Of a DNA stretch of 7,431 nt, positions 6,714-7,431 are shown piece by piece. Position numbers and translations under genes: made by a program. The first letter of the stretch is position 1; each line of letters begins with the position of its first letter. The stretch comes from Campylobacteraceae bacterium. Its GTDB lineage: Bacteria > Campylobacterota > Campylobacteria > Campylobacterales > Sulfurovaceae. The stretch spans positions 1 through 7,431 of the forward strand of contig JALWZK010000084.1 of assembly GCA_027002665.1 (NCBI GenBank), written 5' to 3'. The notes below the pieces were generated by a model that was given only the letters and a program-made list of their open reading frames with translations, searched no databases and was not told the origin of the DNA.

Positions 6714-7431
6714 ATGTATAAAATGTTATTTTTTATTATTTTACTAACAATAAATATTATGGCTTCTGAAGTAGTTGCAACCGTAAATGGAAAAAATATA
6801 ACGAGAAGAGATATAGATAGATTTCTATCTAAAACTATTCCGGGTGCAAAATACTCATTTATGAATAGAGAACAGCGACGAAAAGTTATTGAGCAACTAA
6901 TTGAGAGGGAACTCTATATAGACTTGGCAAAAAAGACAGATATTCAAAATAGTCCTGAATTTCATAGAGAGTTGGAGAGATTAAAAGAGAACTTAATGCT
7001 CGATATCTGGATGAAGAGAAGATTAGATAGTATAAAAGTTACTGATAGTGAAGTTAGAAAATATTATATTGAACATGCTACTAAATTTCATCGTCCAGCT
7101 ATAGCACATGCAAGACACATTTTAGTCTCAACAAAAGATGAGGCAAAAGAGATAATAAGAGATTTAGAGAATAGTCCCAATGTAGAGAGACGATTTATTC
7201 AATTAGCAAAAGAGAAATCAACTGGTCCAAGTAGTAAAAATGGTGGAGATTTAGGTTGGTTTGCAAAAGACCAGATGTTAAAAGAGTTTTCAGATAGTGC
7301 TTTTGCACTTAAGAGGGGGGAATTTACACACACACCTATACAGACACCATTTGGGTGGCATGTTATATATCTCATAGATAAGAAACCTGAAGGTCAGATA
7401 GAGTTTGCAAAAGTTAAAAACACTATTATTA
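6714..7431 (+). CDS. peb4: PEB4/SurA-like periplasmic peptidyl-prolyl cis-trans isomerase (3' end outside window)
   Basis: The frame is open from ATG 6714 to the window edge: 239 codons plus one base. PEB4-type proteins are about 270 residues, so only the C-terminal tail should be missing. Residues 1-18 are a Sec signal (MYKMLFFIILLTINIMAS), cleaved near Ala17/Ser18. Residues 19-125 are a helical SurA-N-like chaperone domain starting with VVATVNGKNIT. Residues about 131-225 are a parvulin (rotamase) domain: ARHILVS with His135, NGGDLGWF (176-183), AFALKRGEF and TPFGWHVIYL with His216. In Campylobacter, PEB4 is a periplasmic chaperone and prolyl isomerase that helps outer-membrane protein folding; the same role is inferred here. 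The start is supported by AAGGA at 6698-6702, although its 11-base spacing is long; the next Met, at 6723, would shorten the signal by three residues. A G6 run at 7315-7320 does not disturb the frame. The alternative is a generic PpiC/SurA paralog; the position beside nth favours peb4. Confidence 0.9.
   Translation, partial: MYKMLFFIILLTINIMASEVVATVNGKNITRRDIDRFLSKTIPGAKYSFMNREQRRKVIEQLIERELYIDLAKKTDIQNSPEFHRELERLKENLMLDIWMKRRLDSIKVTDSEVRKYYIEHATKFHRPAIAHARHILVSTKDEAKEIIRDLENSPNVERRFIQLAKEKSTGPSSKNGGDLGWFAKDQMLKEFSDSAFALKRGEFTHTPIQTPFGWHVIYLIDKKPEGQIEFAKVKNTII

Overview
The window is AT-rich DNA with an ATA/AGA-rich codon style, short leaders and tight gene packing. Together with the recognisable genes, this points to a Campylobacterota (epsilonproteobacterial) chromosome. 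The strongest clue is at the right end: a leftward endonuclease III gene (nth) divergent from a rightward PEB4/SurA-like peptidyl-prolyl isomerase gene. From memory, this is the arrangement of Cj0595c (nth) and Cj0596 (peb4) in Campylobacter jejuni. Genus cannot be fixed from this sequence alone.

Layout: 1-92 is a short AT-rich leader with a good -10 box and ribosome binding site. 93-4472 encodes a very large (1459 aa) modular lipoprotein. It has a lipobox, a beta-rich domain with an acidic EF-hand-like loop, a helical and strongly cationic segment, a Ser/Thr/Asn-rich tandem repeat (four 105-nt higher-order units), a CAP/SCP (YkwD-like) domain, a second degenerate repeat linker, and a full C-terminal DUF1800 domain. 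Nine bases later, 4482-5942 encodes a DUF1501 protein with a twin-arginine signal. The two genes form a clear operon. 5939-6592 (minus) is nth, converging on the operon and sharing the bases TTAA in which both genes stop. 6593-6713 is the divergent nth/peb4 promoter region. 6714 to the right edge is the peb4-like gene, cut off by the window.

How the genes work together: DUF1800 and DUF1501 genes are known to occur side by side in many bacteria, but the pair has no settled function. Here both products appear exported, one as a probable outer-membrane-anchored lipoprotein and the other as a folded Tat substrate of the alkaline-phosphatase-like fold. The unusual part is the DUF1800 partner, which carries a CAP domain and long, repeat-built flexible linkers, suggesting a surface-displayed or periplasm-spanning multidomain protein. 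This pair is the best candidate in the window for an undescribed system. nth (base-excision DNA repair) and peb4 (periplasmic chaperone/isomerase) are housekeeping genes and probably unrelated in function, although a periplasmic folding factor could act on exported proteins generally. No RNA genes, CRISPR arrays, insertion sequences or convincing intrinsic terminators were seen.
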